Shown here: in pieces, positions 52,499 to 62,202 of the stretch | Layout: each line of letters starts with the position of its first letter | Position numbering within the stretch: the first letter of the stretch is position 1 | Assembly (NCBI GenBank): GCA_017517305.1 | Contig: JAFWZV010000009.1 | Span: 62,001 to 126,000, forward strand | Origin: Lachnospiraceae bacterium | Lineage (GTDB): Bacteria; Bacillota; Clostridia; Lachnospirales; Lachnospiraceae | Reading direction: 5' to 3' | DNA: 64,000 nucleotides | The notes under the pieces: generated by a model | Seen by the model: only the letters and a program-made list of their open reading frames with translations | The model's database searches: none | Told to the model about the DNA's origin: nothing | Made by a program: the position numbers and the translations under genes

Positions 52499-53197
52499 TT
52501 ACTTAAAGCTTGCTGTTGCATCTTCAGAATCAAAATCCTTCATATTCAGTGTACCTTCCTTGCCTTCTAGGCCTTCTAGTATACTTCCCAGATTCATCAT
52601 CTGTAGCTCAAGGTATTCCCCCTCTCCTAGTTCAATGGTAATTTTATCATGGGTTAGCACTAGTTCGTTTGAGGCTGTAAACTTTATTCCGTCTATATCC
52701 AAGTTATACTTTTCAATAAGCTGTGTAACGGAAAGTATAGCCTTAAACCTTCTCTCATCCTCTATAGGAAGCTTTTTACCAACCTCCCATCTGTCAAATT
52801 CCAATCCCTTAATAAATGGAACTCCAGGAACCATCTCAGATGAAGAATCAAGAACTATTCCATCCTTGTCAAAATATATGTAGCTATTCATATATTCAAC
52901 ACATCCTGCCAGCGCTTTCTCATATACTGTTACTGACACTGTATTCTTTGACAAGTAATCTATCTCTATCTTGTCCACAAACTGTATTCCCTCTACAGGT
53001 TTTAGCTTGCAGGTAAGACATAGAGCTAATGTATTGTCGGCAAAAGCTTTATCCTTAACTACAGCGGCAATCAATTCCTGATTTGCAAATTCACATTCGC
53101 TCACCTTTACTTCCTCAAGCTTGAAGGAGTTTAAGTAAGCATATAAGCCAAGAATCAATACCAATAAAGCAATCGCCTTCTTGGATCCTTTTTTCAA
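52499..53197 (-). CDS. ftsQ: Cell division protein FtsQ/DivIB
   Basis: A bitopic divisome protein that joins FtsL and FtsB-type partners. The 232-aa protein has a short cytoplasmic start (MKKGSKK), one membrane helix (AIALLVLILGLYAYL), a POTRA-like domain (LEEVKVSECEFANQELI onward) and a beta domain ending in an acidic tail. Sequence conservation of this family is low; size, topology and place between ftsW and ftsZ support the call. The start is a TTG close behind AAAGGA. Confidence 0.88.
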   Translation of the reverse strand: MKKGSKKAIALLVLILGLYAYLNSFKLEEVKVSECEFANQELIAAVVKDKAFADNTLALCLTCKLKPVEGIQFVDKIEIDYLSKNTVSVTVYEKALAGCVEYMNSYIYFDKDGIVLDSSSEMVPGVPFIKGLEFDRWEVGKKLPIEDERRFKAILSVTQLIEKYNLDIDGIKFTASNELVLTHDKITIELGEGEYLELQMMNLGSILEGLEGKEGTLNMKDFDSEDATASFK

Positions 53198-53229
53198 AAT
53201 CCTTTCACTTCTCTTTCTAATTATGTATT

Positions 53230-54369
53230 TTATTTATAAGGCTTTATCTGTCTGGATACAGTTAAAACCAATCCTATCTCAATTAAGGTTGCAACTATAG
53301 ATGAACCACCGTAGCTTATAAAAGGAAGTGTAACTCCAGTAGGTGGTAATGTATTGGTAACAACTCCAATATTAATTATGAGCTGTACTGCTATCTGCGC
53401 CATTACACCAATAACCATATAGCTTGCAAATTTGTTAGGAGCATTATTGGCTATATATCTAAATCTGAACAAAAGCATTATGAACAATGTAATAATTGCC
53501 AATGCACCGAAAAGTCCAAGTTCCTCACATATTACAGAGAAAATCATATCATTATGTGACTCTGGCAAAAATCCTGTCTTCTGTATACTATTTCCTAAGC
53601 CCTTGCCAAACAATCCACCAGAACCAATGGCGTACAGGGACTGCATAGTCTGATAACCACTTTCACTGGTTTCCGGATTAAGCCAAGCATCTATTCTTCC
53701 ACCTCTGTATCCCTCTGCTACAATCAAAAGAACACCTGCACCTACCGCGATAAAACACCAAGCAATAAGTGGTCTTATATCCTTTGCTGCAACAAATATT
53801 ACAACCACCATAATACCAAAACACACAACCGCTGTACTAAGATTTTCAGTTGCAACAAAACCAATTCCAACTATTGGCAACATCATTACTTTGAAAAGAC
53901 TCTTAAAATCCTCTAACCATTCCTCATTTGTAGTGCATACCTTGGCTATGTATACAATTATGGCAGGCTTTAGAAACTCTGATGGCTGCAAATTGAAAAA
54001 GCCCAAATCAATCCATCTAACAGCACCATGGCTGGCTATTCCAAGAACCAACACAATGCCACAAAGCACTACCGCCGCAATGATTAATATCATGGCATAA
54101 TCAAAATACTTTTTATAATTAATCCCTGATAAAATCATCATAAGAACAAAGCCTGCAATAGCAATACCTGCCTGCTTAATAGCATAAAAATAATCACTGT
54201 TGCCCTCCATAACTGCTCTATAAGAGCTGGCGCTGTAAATCATCATTATGCCAAACAAAACCAATACAATGGTTATGAATAATGTTTGATAATCAAAATA
54301 TCCTTCCTTCCATAAGAAAAAGGATGAATTATTTTTTTTATTTGTAGCCGTTTCAGACCTATTACTCAC
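53230..54369 (-). CDS. ftsW: Lipid II polymerase FtsW (SEDS family)
   Basis: A SEDS-family glycosyltransferase that polymerises lipid II at the septum with a class B PBP partner. About ten membrane helices are seen in 379 aa. MIYSASSYRA, RWIDLGFFNLQPSEFLKPA, the GSGGLFGKGLGNS loop, PESHNDMIFSVICEELG and LPFISYGGSS are SEDS motifs. A GTG start follows TAGGAG at the murD stop. Location between murD and ftsQ argues for FtsW rather than RodA. murG, normally next, is absent. Confidence 0.93.
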   Translation of the reverse strand: MSNRSETATNKKNNSSFFLWKEGYFDYQTLFITIVLVLFGIMMIYSASSYRAVMEGNSDYFYAIKQAGIAIAGFVLMMILSGINYKKYFDYAMILIIAAVVLCGIVLVLGIASHGAVRWIDLGFFNLQPSEFLKPAIIVYIAKVCTTNEEWLEDFKSLFKVMMLPIVGIGFVATENLSTAVVCFGIMVVVIFVAAKDIRPLIAWCFIAVGAGVLLIVAEGYRGGRIDAWLNPETSESGYQTMQSLYAIGSGGLFGKGLGNSIQKTGFLPESHNDMIFSVICEELGLFGALAIITLFIMLLFRFRYIANNAPNKFASYMVIGVMAQIAVQLIINIGVVTNTLPPTGVTLPFISYGGSSIVATLIEIGLVLTVSRQIKPYK

Positions 54370-54381
54370 AAATATTCACTC

Positions 54382-55746
54382 CTACAGTTTGTTTACATAT
54401 TCCTTAAACATATCTCCTCTTTGCTCGTAGTTATCGAACATTCCCCAGCTTGCACAAGCCGGTGAAAGAAGAACACATTCACCCTCTATAGCATGGTCAT
54501 AGCAGTATTTTACTGCTTCCTCAAGACTTTCCACAAAGACTGTATCTACAAATCCCCTTGACCTTGCACATGCATCAATAGCATTTGCTGTCTGACCAAG
54601 AAGAACTAATTGCTTTACTTTTCCATCAAAGCTATCTATCCACTCATCATAGGATGATTTTTTGTCATATCCACCACCTATTAAGTAGGTTGTTGACTTC
54701 ATAGCCTGTATTCCCTTAATGGCAGCATCTGGATTGGTTCCCTTAGAATCATTGTAATACTCTACACCATTTACCGTTCTCACATATTCAATTCTATGTG
54801 GAACTCCCTTAAATTCACAGCACACCTTTCCAATTGTCTCCACAGGCACACCCATATAATATGCTATGCCCACAGCAGCCAAAACATTCTCAACATTGTG
54901 ATTGCCAAGAATTTGTATATCTGACAAAGCTAATACCTTTGTTTCTACACCTGCTTCTTTTATTACAATGTCACCAGCTTTTACATATATGCCCTGTTCA
55001 AGCATTGTTAACCTGCTAAAATATACCACTTTACCTGGTAGCATATTAACAAGCTTCATAGTCTCAGGATCATCATAGTTTACCACTATGTAATCATCCT
55101 GGCTTTGGTTCTTTGACACCGCCGCCTTACAGGATGCATAATTTTCAAATGTATAATGTCTATCCAAATGATCTGGAGTAACATTTAATATAGCAGCCAC
55201 ATGTGGCTTAAAATCAACTATTGTTTCTAGCTGGAAGCTACTTACCTCAGCCACAGTCACCGAGTCCTTGGATGTATTAACAACCTGCTGCGTATATGGA
55301 ATTCCAATATTACCAACCACGAAGCTACTTGGATTCCACGCTTTCATAATCTCTCCAACAAGAGAAGTTGTTGTTGTTTTACCATTAGTTCCAGTTATAG
55401 CAACTACTGTTCCCTGCTCATAGTAATATGCAAGCTCTATCTCACTCCACACAGGAATATTCTTTTCCTTTACTTTAAGAACAAAATCCAAATCTGTAGG
55501 TATTCCCGGACTTATAACCATTACAGAAATCTGAGATAATATATCCTCACTAAGCTGTCCTAAAACTATCTCAAGCCTTGTGCTTTTTCCTGCTTCATCA
55601 AGGCTTTCTAATACACCTTCAACTGTAAGATTATTCTTCTTATTCTCATCAAAAAGTATTACCTCTTCGCCTTTATCTATAAGTAATTGTGTGGCGCAGA
55701 TTCCACTTCTTCCGCAGCCTGCCACCAAAACCTTCTTATCGAACAT
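54382..55746 (-). CDS. murD: UDP-MurNAc-L-alanine:D-glutamate ligase
   Basis: MurD adds D-glutamate in peptidoglycan precursor synthesis. The N-terminal Rossmann-like domain has VAGCGRSGICA, the ATP loop is GTNGKTTTTSL, and NVTPDHLDRH and the C-terminal NDSKGTNPDAAIKG are canonical. ATG after AGGAGG gives 454 aa; an in-frame start 16 codons upstream would overlap mraY. It sits between mraY and ftsW as in most dcw clusters. Confidence 0.96.
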   Translation of the reverse strand: MFDKKVLVAGCGRSGICATQLLIDKGEEVILFDENKKNNLTVEGVLESLDEAGKSTRLEIVLGQLSEDILSQISVMVISPGIPTDLDFVLKVKEKNIPVWSEIELAYYYEQGTVVAITGTNGKTTTTSLVGEIMKAWNPSSFVVGNIGIPYTQQVVNTSKDSVTVAEVSSFQLETIVDFKPHVAAILNVTPDHLDRHYTFENYASCKAAVSKNQSQDDYIVVNYDDPETMKLVNMLPGKVVYFSRLTMLEQGIYVKAGDIVIKEAGVETKVLALSDIQILGNHNVENVLAAVGIAYYMGVPVETIGKVCCEFKGVPHRIEYVRTVNGVEYYNDSKGTNPDAAIKGIQAMKSTTYLIGGGYDKKSSYDEWIDSFDGKVKQLVLLGQTANAIDACARSRGFVDTVFVESLEEAVKYCYDHAIEGECVLLSPACASWGMFDNYEQRGDMFKEYVNKL

Positions 55747-55766
55747 AACTTTGTTCCTCCTAGCTT

Positions 55767-56720
55767 CTATATAGCAAGTATTGCAATAAAGCAAAGTATT
55801 GCAGTAACTATCGAAAAAATAGATACAACCTTTGTCTCAGGCCATCCACTCAGCTCAAAATGATGATGAATTGGGGCCATCTTAAATATTCTCTTACCAG
55901 TTTTCTTAAAGTATACCACCTGAATCATTACTGATAAGACCTCTGCAAAGTATATAAATGCAACCAAGAGAATTATAAGTGGCATCTGAAGTACGTATGC
56001 AGTAGATGCTACAAACCCACCTAAAGCAAGTGAGCCTGTGTCTCCCATAAATACTCTGGCCGGATATACATTATATACCAAAAATCCTAATAAGCTTCCT
56101 ACTGTTGCACAGGTAATTGGAGCAACACCTGATTCAAGACCTATAGCTGCTACAGTAAAGAAGGTTGCAATAAGCACTGTCACTGATGAAGCTAAGCCAT
56201 CTAATCCATCGGTAAAATTAGCACCATTTACAGTTCCTAAAATTACTATAAACATAAATGCATAATATACTCCACCTATATCTACCCTCTTATCCATAAA
56301 GGGAATAATCATCTCAGTACCAAGATCTGTGTGAGCATACATGTAATAAGCAAATATTCCAGTAACAACAAACTGTCCTAGCATCTTCTGCCATGCTCTA
56401 AGGCCCATAGAACGCTTCATAACCACCTTAATATAATCATCCAAAAATCCAACAAGACCAAAACCAAGAGTGGCAAATAACACTGGCACTATTTCCGGAT
56501 AATCCTTAATGTAAAAAAGTGAAGTGATAATTATACTAAAGAGAATTATCAGACCACCCATAGTTGGTGTTCCTGATTTCTTAAGATGTGATTCTGGGCC
56601 ATCATCTCTTACAAACTGTCCAAATTTCAGTTTTTTCAAAAATGGAATAATTATTGGGCTAAGCACAACACTTATTCCAAAAGCTATCAATACTGGTAAT
56701 ACAATATCATTATAATTCAT
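55767..56720 (-). CDS. mraY: Phospho-MurNAc-pentapeptide translocase
   Basis: MraY attaches phospho-MurNAc-pentapeptide to undecaprenyl phosphate, making lipid I. Ten membrane helices are predicted in 317 aa. The motifs KKSGTPTMGGL, GFLDDYIKV with the Asp-Asp pair, NFTDGLDGLA, FMGDTGSLALGG and MAPIHHHFELSGWPE with three histidines are all intact. It lies between a class B PBP and murD; murF, commonly just upstream, is missing. Confidence 0.97.
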   Translation of the reverse strand: MNYNDIVLPVLIAFGISVVLSPIIIPFLKKLKFGQFVRDDGPESHLKKSGTPTMGGLIILFSIIITSLFYIKDYPEIVPVLFATLGFGLVGFLDDYIKVVMKRSMGLRAWQKMLGQFVVTGIFAYYMYAHTDLGTEMIIPFMDKRVDIGGVYYAFMFIVILGTVNGANFTDGLDGLASSVTVLIATFFTVAAIGLESGVAPITCATVGSLLGFLVYNVYPARVFMGDTGSLALGGFVASTAYVLQMPLIILLVAFIYFAEVLSVMIQVVYFKKTGKRIFKMAPIHHHFELSGWPETKVVSIFSIVTAILCFIAILAI

Positions 56721-56750
56721 GTCTATACTCCTTCTTGTTCATTAGTTTAT

Positions 56751-58538
56751 CTAAAACACTGTATCCTCTATTATCATAGTTTCCACAGCATCAGTATCCG
56801 TTGATATTTCTTTATCTAAGCCCATATACGGCAGTATGTTATCGTATAAATCTCCTATCACAGGAGCCGCTATTGTTCCTCCATAATAGGTCCCCTCTGG
56901 TTCATCTATAAGCACCAGTGCCATTATCTGTGGATTATCAGCTGGGGCAAATCCTAAAAAGGAAGATATATATTTGTTACTGCTTCTAGGAAGCTTTTCA
57001 CTGGTAGCTGTTTTGCCACCTATTCTATACCCCTCTACATATGCATTCTTGCCTGTACCTAGGGAAACAACATCCTCAAGTAGGTCCTTCATGGTTTCTG
57101 AGGTTTCCTCAGAAACCACTCCGTCCCTTGTATTATAGGATATCTTATCGACAATATTATTGTTACTATCAGTAACATATACTCCAAAATGAGGAGTAAC
57201 TAAGGTACCACCATTTACCACAGCTGAGACTGCTCTCATTAGCTGTAATGGGGTAATCTGAAAGGACTGTCCAAAGGACATAGTTGCAAGCTCAACTTCC
57301 TTCACATTTTCCTGCTTGTGAAATATTGAAGCCGCTTCACCAGGAAGATCAACTCCCGTCTTCTCGAATAAACCTAGTTTATTCATGTATTCATAAAATT
57401 TACTTGCACCAACTCTAGCGCCTACATCCATAAAAACCGGATTGCAGGAATTCATAATTCCCTCTCGGAAGGTTTGACTTCCATGACCCACAGTTTTGTG
57501 ACACCTGATTCTTCTATCTCCAACTATCCTGTATCCAGGACAGCCAAAGCCATCATTAACATTAAGTACTCCTGCTTCAAAGGCAGAGGTGGCAGTTATT
57601 ATTTTAAATGTGGAGCCTGGCTCATAGCTATCACTTATAGGAAAACATCTCCACATATTATTAAGCTGATCGGAGGTAGGTGTAGCATCTGTTTCAGTGG
57701 CATCAACATTAAGCTTAAAGGGATTATTCAAATCATATTCCGGAACATCCACCAAGGCGTATATTTCACCATTTTGAGGATTCATCACAATTATGCAAAC
57801 TCTCTTGGCTCCTCTAAGTTCCATAGTTTGTATAGCAAGCTGCTGTGCATACTGTTGAATATTCACATCTAGGGATACAACCAGATTATTGCCCGGTATA
57901 GGTTCCTCTCTAGTTTCTGCCATATTTGGAATCTCTATTCCTCTAGAGTCTGTAAGAGTTTTTATACTTCCTGGCATTCCCTGAAGTACTGTATCATAGC
58001 GCACCTCTAAGCCTACTATTCCTTGGTTATCAGCACCTGTAAAGCCTATTACCTTTGATGCCAATGTGGAATAGGGATAATATCTTTTGTAGTCCTCATC
58101 CACCATTACTCCATCCATATCAAGCGCCCTTATCTTATCAGCAATTTCTTTATCTACATTATTCTTAATGGTTTCTCTTGAGGATACCTTTTCAACCTTT
58201 TTTCTAACCTGTGCCTCATCTATCTCTAATAAACTTGACAGATTTTCTATTACCTGTTCTTCATCTGTAATCTGATTATGAATAACAGATATTGAGCATA
58301 CAGCCTTATTTCCAGCAATAACTATGCCATTTCTATCGTATATTTTACCTCTTTCTGCCTTAATACTACGTTCTCGTTCCTGAATATTAGTTGCCATTTC
58401 ATCATAATGATTTCCTTTAATCATCATAATAAGTACTAATCGAAATGACAGTACAAGAGCTGCTACAACCATAATACCTACAAACACTGTAAGTCTTCTT
58501 CTACTGTATAATTCAAATAAATCCTTAAAGCTTCTCAT
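56751..58538 (-). CDS. Class B penicillin-binding protein (SpoVD/FtsI-like), KTA variant
   Basis: A 595-aa transpeptidase with an N-terminal membrane helix (FVGIMVVAALVLSFRLVLI), a dimerisation domain (RGKIYDRNGIVIAGN) and a transpeptidase domain. The active serine lies in EPGSTFK, the second motif is NSCNPVF, and the third reads GGKTATSEK, so the conserved KTG is KTA. There are no PASTA repeats. It follows a second class B PBP of the same general type. One of the two should pair with FtsW; the other may serve sporulation or lateral growth. The ribosome site GGGAATAA is weak. Confidence 0.9.
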   Translation of the reverse strand: MRSFKDLFELYSRRRLTVFVGIMVVAALVLSFRLVLIMMIKGNHYDEMATNIQERERSIKAERGKIYDRNGIVIAGNKAVCSISVIHNQITDEEQVIENLSSLLEIDEAQVRKKVEKVSSRETIKNNVDKEIADKIRALDMDGVMVDEDYKRYYPYSTLASKVIGFTGADNQGIVGLEVRYDTVLQGMPGSIKTLTDSRGIEIPNMAETREEPIPGNNLVVSLDVNIQQYAQQLAIQTMELRGAKRVCIIVMNPQNGEIYALVDVPEYDLNNPFKLNVDATETDATPTSDQLNNMWRCFPISDSYEPGSTFKIITATSAFEAGVLNVNDGFGCPGYRIVGDRRIRCHKTVGHGSQTFREGIMNSCNPVFMDVGARVGASKFYEYMNKLGLFEKTGVDLPGEAASIFHKQENVKEVELATMSFGQSFQITPLQLMRAVSAVVNGGTLVTPHFGVYVTDSNNNIVDKISYNTRDGVVSEETSETMKDLLEDVVSLGTGKNAYVEGYRIGGKTATSEKLPRSSNKYISSFLGFAPADNPQIMALVLIDEPEGTYYGGTIAAPVIGDLYDNILPYMGLDKEISTDTDAVETMIIEDTVF

Positions 58539-58628
58539 GAATTATTCCCGAAATCATTTATTAATACTTATTCGAAATAATTCTTAGTATTCCAATTAGT
58601 TGACAAGTAGTACTCCAAGCATCAATTA

Positions 58629-60704
58629 TTACTCATAATACTCTTCCTCATAATAATCTTCTTCGTAGTAATCCTCTTCATAATAATCTTCTTCGTAATA
58701 CTCGTCTGTAGCTTCCTCTGTAGCCTCTGTAGTTGGTTCATCCGAATCTGAAACATACGGATTTTCCTCTCCACCTGCCACATCATCACTTGGTGCATCA
58801 CCCTCATAAATAGGTGTAGCTACCTCATCAGGAGCCGTTGATGTATCCAAATCATAATTATCATTTGTCTTATAAATATTCATATATGGAAAAAGCTCTG
58901 TAGCTATATCCGCAAATAAATACGATGAAGCTGCACTTGTTGACTGGTCAGGAGTGTTAGGCTCATCAACAACAACATAAACCACTACCTGTGGATCTTC
59001 AACTGGTGCAAAACCTATGAAGGAAATCATATACTTGCCATTTCCTCTAGGAAGCTTCTCTGCAGTACCAGTCTTTCCACCTATAGAATATCCCTCGACT
59101 GCAGCCTTACGACCTGTTCCTTGCTCCACTACCATGAAAAGTTGCTGCTTCATAATATCTGACACTTCCTCAGATATGGTACGTCTCACAAGTACATTTT
59201 CCAAATCATCTATAATATTTCCATTCTCATCTTCAATTCTCTGAACCACGCTTGGCTCATAGTAATATCCACCATTAATTACAGAACAAAAGGCTGTGCA
59301 AAGCTGCATCATAGATGTACATGGTCCCTGACCAAAGGATGAGGTTGCAAGCTCTGTAATATTAAGTGTATCCTCATGATAGATAACGCTGGCAAAATCT
59401 GCATCACTTGGCTCTCCAGGTATATCAACATTAGTTGCCTGTCCAAAGCCAAATAATTTCTGATACTTATCAAAGGTTGCTGCTCCCTCTCTTTTGGCAA
59501 TGTCCATAAGGACATCATTACAAGAGTTTTCAAGAGCACCTGAAAGTGTTAATTCTCCATGAACTGAACCATAACCAGCTATATGACACTGAATGTAATA
59601 GGTATCAACCTGTTCTCCACCATCACACACATGTGTGTAATTCTCATCCACAACTGCTTCCTCCAATGCACCTGCAATTGTAAATGTTTTATATGTTGAA
59701 CCTGGTTCAAACACATCACTTACTACAAAGTTTCTCCAAACCTTTGCCAAAGCATCCACTGTTTCCTCATCTGTTGCGTTCTTTTTGAAGTCCTCAAACT
59801 CTTCATCTGTTTTAAACTGATATCTAACATAATCTAAATCATATGCATCATTTGGGTTGTATGCATGGGAATTATATAAAGCTAAAATATTACATGTATT
59901 AGGGTCCATAACAAGAACCGATACATTTGCAGCTCCCTCTGTCTGCATATAATTATCAACCTTTTCCTGAACTATAGCCTGAATATTTGCATCAATACTA
60001 GTAACTAGATTATAACCATTTACAGGTGCTTCTATAGACTTAGCTACACTGTTATCATCATTGATGTAGGTATATTCTCTTCCGTTGCTACCATTGAGAT
60101 ACTCGTCATAGGCACCTTCAATACCACCCTGTCCATCATTTGTTCCAATGGTATATCCAATGAGATGACATGCAAGCTCATTATTAGGATAAACTCTCTC
60201 GTATTTTTCCTCAAAAATTACACCTCTAACCTTGGAGCCTTCATCAGTATCCAGGTAATCTTTGAATGGTTTTACCTGATCATACTCTAAATCTTTTTTT
60301 GCAATTTCATAATAAGATTCTTCATTGGATAATAGTTCTGTTATCTCAGCATCAGTAAAACCAAAGTATTTCTTCAATGCATCGACTGTAACTTTCTTAT
60401 TCTCTTCAAGCTCCAAGATGTTTTTAGGTTCTAATATAAGATTGTAAATCTTCTTTGTGGTAGCAAGTGTAGTTCCATTAGAATCTAAAATATCACCTCT
60501 CCTGTAGGGAATAGGTGAACTATTTGAACCCTGTTGCGCTAATACAACCTGCTCATATTCCTTTCCAAAACGAACATTGATTAATACCAAATTAACTATC
60601 AGAAGTAAAAAGACAGCCATAAAGGCCACAAATGCAAACAGAAGTCTATTCTTCATTCCTTGTGTAAAGGAAAGATCCTTCTTTTTCCTTCTTTTCTTCG
60701 CCAT
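58629..60704 (-). CDS. Class B penicillin-binding protein (FtsI-like) with EEDYY-repeat tail
   Basis: A 691-aa septal-type transpeptidase. A basic N-terminus (MAKKRRKKKD) precedes one membrane helix, then the dimerisation domain (YRRGDILDSNGTTLA). The transpeptidase motifs are EPGSTYK, NSCNDVL and GGKTGTAEK, all canonical. After the enzymatic domain, about 80 Asp/Glu/Thr-rich residues end in a five-residue repeat of the type EEDYY, facing outside the cell. ATG follows AAGGTGG. Directly after ftsL, this is the likelier FtsW partner. No PASTA repeats. Confidence 0.92.
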   Translation of the reverse strand: MAKKRRKKKDLSFTQGMKNRLLFAFVAFMAVFLLLIVNLVLINVRFGKEYEQVVLAQQGSNSSPIPYRRGDILDSNGTTLATTKKIYNLILEPKNILELEENKKVTVDALKKYFGFTDAEITELLSNEESYYEIAKKDLEYDQVKPFKDYLDTDEGSKVRGVIFEEKYERVYPNNELACHLIGYTIGTNDGQGGIEGAYDEYLNGSNGREYTYINDDNSVAKSIEAPVNGYNLVTSIDANIQAIVQEKVDNYMQTEGAANVSVLVMDPNTCNILALYNSHAYNPNDAYDLDYVRYQFKTDEEFEDFKKNATDEETVDALAKVWRNFVVSDVFEPGSTYKTFTIAGALEEAVVDENYTHVCDGGEQVDTYYIQCHIAGYGSVHGELTLSGALENSCNDVLMDIAKREGAATFDKYQKLFGFGQATNVDIPGEPSDADFASVIYHEDTLNITELATSSFGQGPCTSMMQLCTAFCSVINGGYYYEPSVVQRIEDENGNIIDDLENVLVRRTISEEVSDIMKQQLFMVVEQGTGRKAAVEGYSIGGKTGTAEKLPRGNGKYMISFIGFAPVEDPQVVVYVVVDEPNTPDQSTSAASSYLFADIATELFPYMNIYKTNDNYDLDTSTAPDEVATPIYEGDAPSDDVAGGEENPYVSDSDEPTTEATEEATDEYYEEDYYEEDYYEEDYYEEEYYE
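58632..58706 (-). repeat. 15-bp coding repeat for the EEDYY tail
   Basis: About four imperfect 15-base units encode alternating Glu/Asp and Tyr pairs up to the stop codon. Units alternate TAT/TAC and GAA/GAG codons in a 30-base pattern, so the array probably grew by doubling and may vary in length between strains. Confidence 0.8.
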
Positions 60705-60731
60705 TTTTCATCCACCTTTTTAACGCAAAAC

Positions 60732-60757
60732 TTCCTGAGGCTAATTTGCCTCAGGAA
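60732..60757 (-). promoter_or_regulatory. Intercistronic hairpin across the ftsL stop codon
   Basis: A perfect 10-bp stem TTCCTGAGGC/GCCTCAGGAA with a six-base loop contains the ftsL stop in the loop. It is followed on the minus strand by GTTTTGCG, too poor for a strong terminator. It could attenuate or set the ratio of FtsL to the PBP, or protect mRNA ends. Confidence 0.6.
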
Positions 60758-61226
60758 CGTCCTGGTATTGCTTAACGTAATCCTCATCTGCACTTTCGTA
60801 ATAAACTATCTGGCCCTTCTCAGCATATACCATACCCAGTTCATTGGTAGCCACATCATAGATTTCGTCTAATGTGTACATGCTCTCTAGACTAAGTCTG
60901 TAAGCAGCATTCTCCTCCTCGATTACCTCTAGCTGTGTCTCTAGGTCGTTAATATTTGCCTGCTGAAGGCTTATTCTTGATTCCATATACAAAACTGCTA
61001 TACTAGCAAGAATCATAATTAGCACAGCAGATGTTACAAACACTGTGTAACCCATATTAAATGCAAGTGCCTTCTGTGCCTTTTCAGATACCCTCTTGTG
61101 CTGAACAGTCTTATTAGAAGCTCTCTTGCGTGTCTCATTATTTGATTTTCTTGCAGGTGCTTGTTCCACCTTTCTCACTGTACTACCATCTATATAGTAC
61201 ATTGTTCTTCTTGGTCTTTCGCCCAT
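60741..61226 (-). CDS. ftsL: FtsL-like cell division protein
   Basis: A 161-aa bitopic protein. A basic, Lys/Arg-rich cytoplasmic region of about 55 residues is followed by a membrane helix (YTVFVTSAVLIMILASIAVLY). A coiled coil of about 40 residues (ISLQQANINDLETQLEVIEEEN) then leads to a short acidic tail. This is FtsL/FtsB-type topology. Position between rsmH and the PBP gene fixes it as FtsL. ATG follows AAGGAG. Confidence 0.87.
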   Translation of the reverse strand: MGERPRRTMYYIDGSTVRKVEQAPARKSNNETRKRASNKTVQHKRVSEKAQKALAFNMGYTVFVTSAVLIMILASIAVLYMESRISLQQANINDLETQLEVIEEENAAYRLSLESMYTLDEIYDVATNELGMVYAEKGQIVYYESADEDYVKQYQDVPEAN

Positions 61227-61252
61227 ACCGCATCTCTCCTTTTAAACATCTA

Positions 61253-62188
61253 TCAAAACTTTTCAAATACTCTTAATTTTGAGCTTTTAGCTCTCTTGTT
61301 TCCATCTATCTCCTCATCACTAGGAACAATCGGCTTTCTTGTAACCACCTTTCCCTTTGGTGCTTGTCCACAGGTGCACACTGGAAAATTCGGAGGGCAA
61401 ATACATGGATTCATGTTTCTTCTAAATATATTCTTGACTATCCTATCCTCTAAGGAATGGAAGGTTATAATAGATAATCTTCCTCCTGGATTAAGTAACT
61501 CAATCATCTTATCTATAGAGTTCTCCAAAACCTCAAGCTCGTGATTAAGTTCAATCCTAATCGCCTGAAAGGTTTTCTTGGAAGGATGTCCAGTTCCCTG
61601 TCTCATCTTAGCAGGTATAGCAGCCTTAATGATTTCATTAAGCTGACCTGTAGTTTCAATAGGGCCTGATTCTCTAGCCTTTACAATATGCTTTGCAATA
61701 TTCTTGGCAAATCCATCCTCACCATAATCTCTAATTACTCTAAATAGCTCCATCTCAGAATAGTTATTAACTATGTCCTTTGCTGTTCTTGTCTGACTTT
61801 GATCCATCCTCATATCAAGAGGTGTATCTTCTCTATATGTAAATCCTCTATCAACATTATCTAATTGATAGGATGAAACTCCAAGGTCGAGAACTATTCC
61901 ATCTACACCGCAGATAGAAAGTTCTCCCAAGCAGGACTCAATGTCCTGATAATTACTGTGTACTATATGAATTTTGTCCTTATAGTCCTTTAATCTAAGA
62001 GATGCAGCCTTTATAGCATCCATATCCTGATCGATGCCTACAAGCTTTCCGCCCTCACCTAATCTCTTACAAATCTCAAGTGAGTGACCACCACCTCCAA
62101 GTGTACCATCAACATATATTCCATCCGGCTTAATATTTAAGCTTTCAATGGTTTCATCCAAGAGTACTGAAATGTGTTTAAATTCCAT
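61253..62188 (-). CDS. rsmH: 16S rRNA (cytosine-1402-N4) methyltransferase
   Basis: RsmH methylates N4 of C1402 in the ribosomal P site. [11 protein letters not shown] is the SAM-binding loop, [10 protein letters not shown] follows, and [18 protein letters not shown] is the catalytic-domain signature. A C-terminal segment with [13 protein letters not shown]-type cysteines is also typical. Length 311 aa. ATG follows GGGAGG 14 bases after mraZ. Position as second dcw gene is universal. Confidence 0.97.
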   Translation of the reverse strand: MEFKHISVLLDETIESLNIKPDGIYVDGTLGGGGHSLEICKRLGEGGKLVGIDQDMDAIKAASLRLKDYKDKIHIVHSNYQDIESCLGELSICGVDGIVLDLGVSSYQLDNVDRGFTYREDTPLDMRMDQSQTRTAKDIVNNYSEMELFRVIRDYGEDGFAKNIAKHIVKARESGPIETTGQLNEIIKAAIPAKMRQGTGHPSKKTFQAIRIELNHELEVLENSIDKMIELLNPGGRLSIITFHSLEDRIVKNIFRRNMNPCICPPNFPVCTCGQAPKGKVVTRKPIVPSDEEIDGNKRAKSSKLRVFEKF

Positions 62189-62202
62189 ATTTACCTCCCG
62201 GA

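Noticed and set aside
58629-60704. Frameshift or sequencing artefact explaining two adjacent class B PBPs
   Set aside because: Both have their own membrane helix and full SxxK, SxN and KT(G/A) motifs, so they are separate complete genes.
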